NCBI GenBank assembly: GCA_947460565.1
Contig: CANHJJ010000137.1
Coordinates: 1-5,746, forward strand
Source of the DNA: Bacteroidota bacterium
GTDB taxonomy: Bacteria > Bacteroidota > Bacteroidia > UKL13-3
Length of the DNA stretch: 5,746 nt
Direction: 5' to 3'
Within the stretch, counting starts at the first letter, position 1, and every line of letters starts with the position of its first letter. The position numbers and the translations under genes are program-made. Shown one piece after another: positions 4,922 through 5,746 of this stretch. The notes below the pieces were generated by a model. It searched no databases and was not told where the DNA came from. It saw only the letters and a list, made by a program, of their open reading frames with translations.

Positions 4922-5746
4922 ATGATACAAGAAATCTTAAAAAACCATATAGCAACCGCATTTAAAAGCGTTTATCAAGTAGATGTTGATAGTCAGTCAA
5001 TCGTATTGGAAAATACGAAACCTGATTTTGAAGGTGATTATACTTTTGTGGTTTTCGCTTATTTAAAAATATCAAAGAAAAATCCAGAGCAAACAGCAAA
5101 CGATATTGGGAATTATTTAGTTGAACATGCTAAAGAGGTTCAGTCATTTAATGTTATCAAAGGATTTTTGAATATTGCTGTAAGCGAGGCTTATTGGTTG
5201 GATTTCTTGCAAAATAACTATCAAAACACCTGTTATGGTTTAGGTGCAAAAACCAATCAAAAAATATTGGTTGAATATTCTTCTCCTAACACCAATAAAC
5301 CATTGCATTTAGGTCATATTAGAAACAACCTATTAGGCTTTTCAGTAGCAGAAATCTTAAAAGCAAACGGACATGAGGTTTACACTTGTAATCTAGTTAA
5401 TGATAGGGGTATTCATATTTGTAAAAGCATGTTAGCATGGATGCAACAAGGCAATGGAGAAACGCCTGCATCTTCAGGCATGAAAGGCGACCACTTGGTG
5501 GGAAAATACTATGTGGCTTTCGACAAAACTTATAAAGAAGAGATTAAAGCCTTAATGGCTGATGGGAAAAGTGAGGAATATGCTGAGAAAAATGCCCCTT
5601 CTATCATAGTTGCTCAGCAATTGCTGCAAAAATGGGAAGCAGGCGATGAAGAAACAGTAAACATCTGGAAAACCATGAATGGTTGGGTATACGAAGGTTT
5701 TAATGTTACCTATAAAAAGCTTGGGGTGAAGTTTGATAAGTTTTAC
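4922..5746 (+). CDS. argS: Arginyl-tRNA synthetase, N-terminal 275 residues (3' truncated by window end)
   Basis: An open frame from ATG 4922 to the last base, 275 codons with no stop. ArgS charges tRNA-Arg with arginine using ATP in the cytosol; full-length class I ArgS is about 550-600 residues, so roughly the first half is here. Visible parts are the N-terminal additional domain (about 1-85) that contacts the tRNA D-loop, then the class I catalytic core. The core begins LVEYSSPNTNKPLHLGH (116-132), where HLGH (129-132) is the HIGH signature and SPNxNKPLHLGH is characteristic of ArgS. NDRGIHICKSM (160-170) and GDHLVGKYYV (189-198) follow, both conserved in ArgS. The KMSK-like region and anticodon-binding domain lie outside the window. 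The start is fixed by an in-frame TAG at 4916-4918, by an AAAGGA ribosome site, and by the N-terminus matching the family. It is divergent from the RmlD-like gene. Confidence 0.96.
   Translation, partial: MIQEILKNHIATAFKSVYQVDVDSQSIVLENTKPDFEGDYTFVVFAYLKISKKNPEQTANDIGNYLVEHAKEVQSFNVIKGFLNIAVSEAYWLDFLQNNYQNTCYGLGAKTNQKILVEYSSPNTNKPLHLGHIRNNLLGFSVAEILKANGHEVYTCNLVNDRGIHICKSMLAWMQQGNGETPASSGMKGDHLVGKYYVAFDKTYKEEIKALMADGKSEEYAEKNAPSIIVAQQLLQKWEAGDEETVNIWKTMNGWVYEGFNVTYKKLGVKFDKFY

Overview
The window looks like an AT-rich chromosomal stretch from a member of the Bacteroidota. This is an inference from three things. The first gene ends in a PID-CTERM-type tail typical of small Bacteroidota surface or secreted proteins. 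Most starts lack a strong Shine-Dalgarno sequence and sit behind A-rich leaders. The ComEA-like helix-hairpin-helix protein has the three-unit, single-membrane-anchor layout common in that phylum. No mobile element, CRISPR array, rRNA or tRNA gene was seen, and nothing suggests recent transfer.

Layout from left to right. (1) Positions 1-101 are the 3' end of a + strand gene encoding a DVPVDGG motif, a short hydrophobic helix and a basic tail. (2) A strong 14-bp hairpin at 135-166 separates it from ung, uracil-DNA glycosylase (861-187, - strand, GTG start), and probably ends both convergent transcripts. (3) A 135-bp divergent spacer (862-996) holds a possible -7 box and a perfect 6-bp inverted repeat. 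(4) A two-gene + strand operon follows: an OmpR/PhoB-type response regulator (997-1677) overlapping by 4 nt a PhoR-like membrane histidine kinase (1674-2723) with almost no extracytoplasmic domain. (5) A - strand group, read from 4767 down to 2756, contains an RmlD-like NAD(P)-dependent reductase, a 48-residue single-helix membrane protein that is easily missed, and a membrane-anchored protein with three helix-hairpin-helix units. The last two overlap by 17 nt. (6) A 154-bp divergent spacer (4768-4921) contains a perfect 17-bp palindrome. (7) The first 275 codons of argS, arginyl-tRNA synthetase, run off the right edge.

Functionally these are mostly housekeeping genes: base-excision repair (ung), translation (argS), signal transduction (the RR-HK pair) and sugar-nucleotide or surface metabolism (RmlD-like). 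I do not see a clear new multi-gene system. The points most worth a second look are the small membrane gene overlapping the helix-hairpin-helix gene, the sorting-type tail at the left edge, and the palindromes in the two divergent promoter regions.
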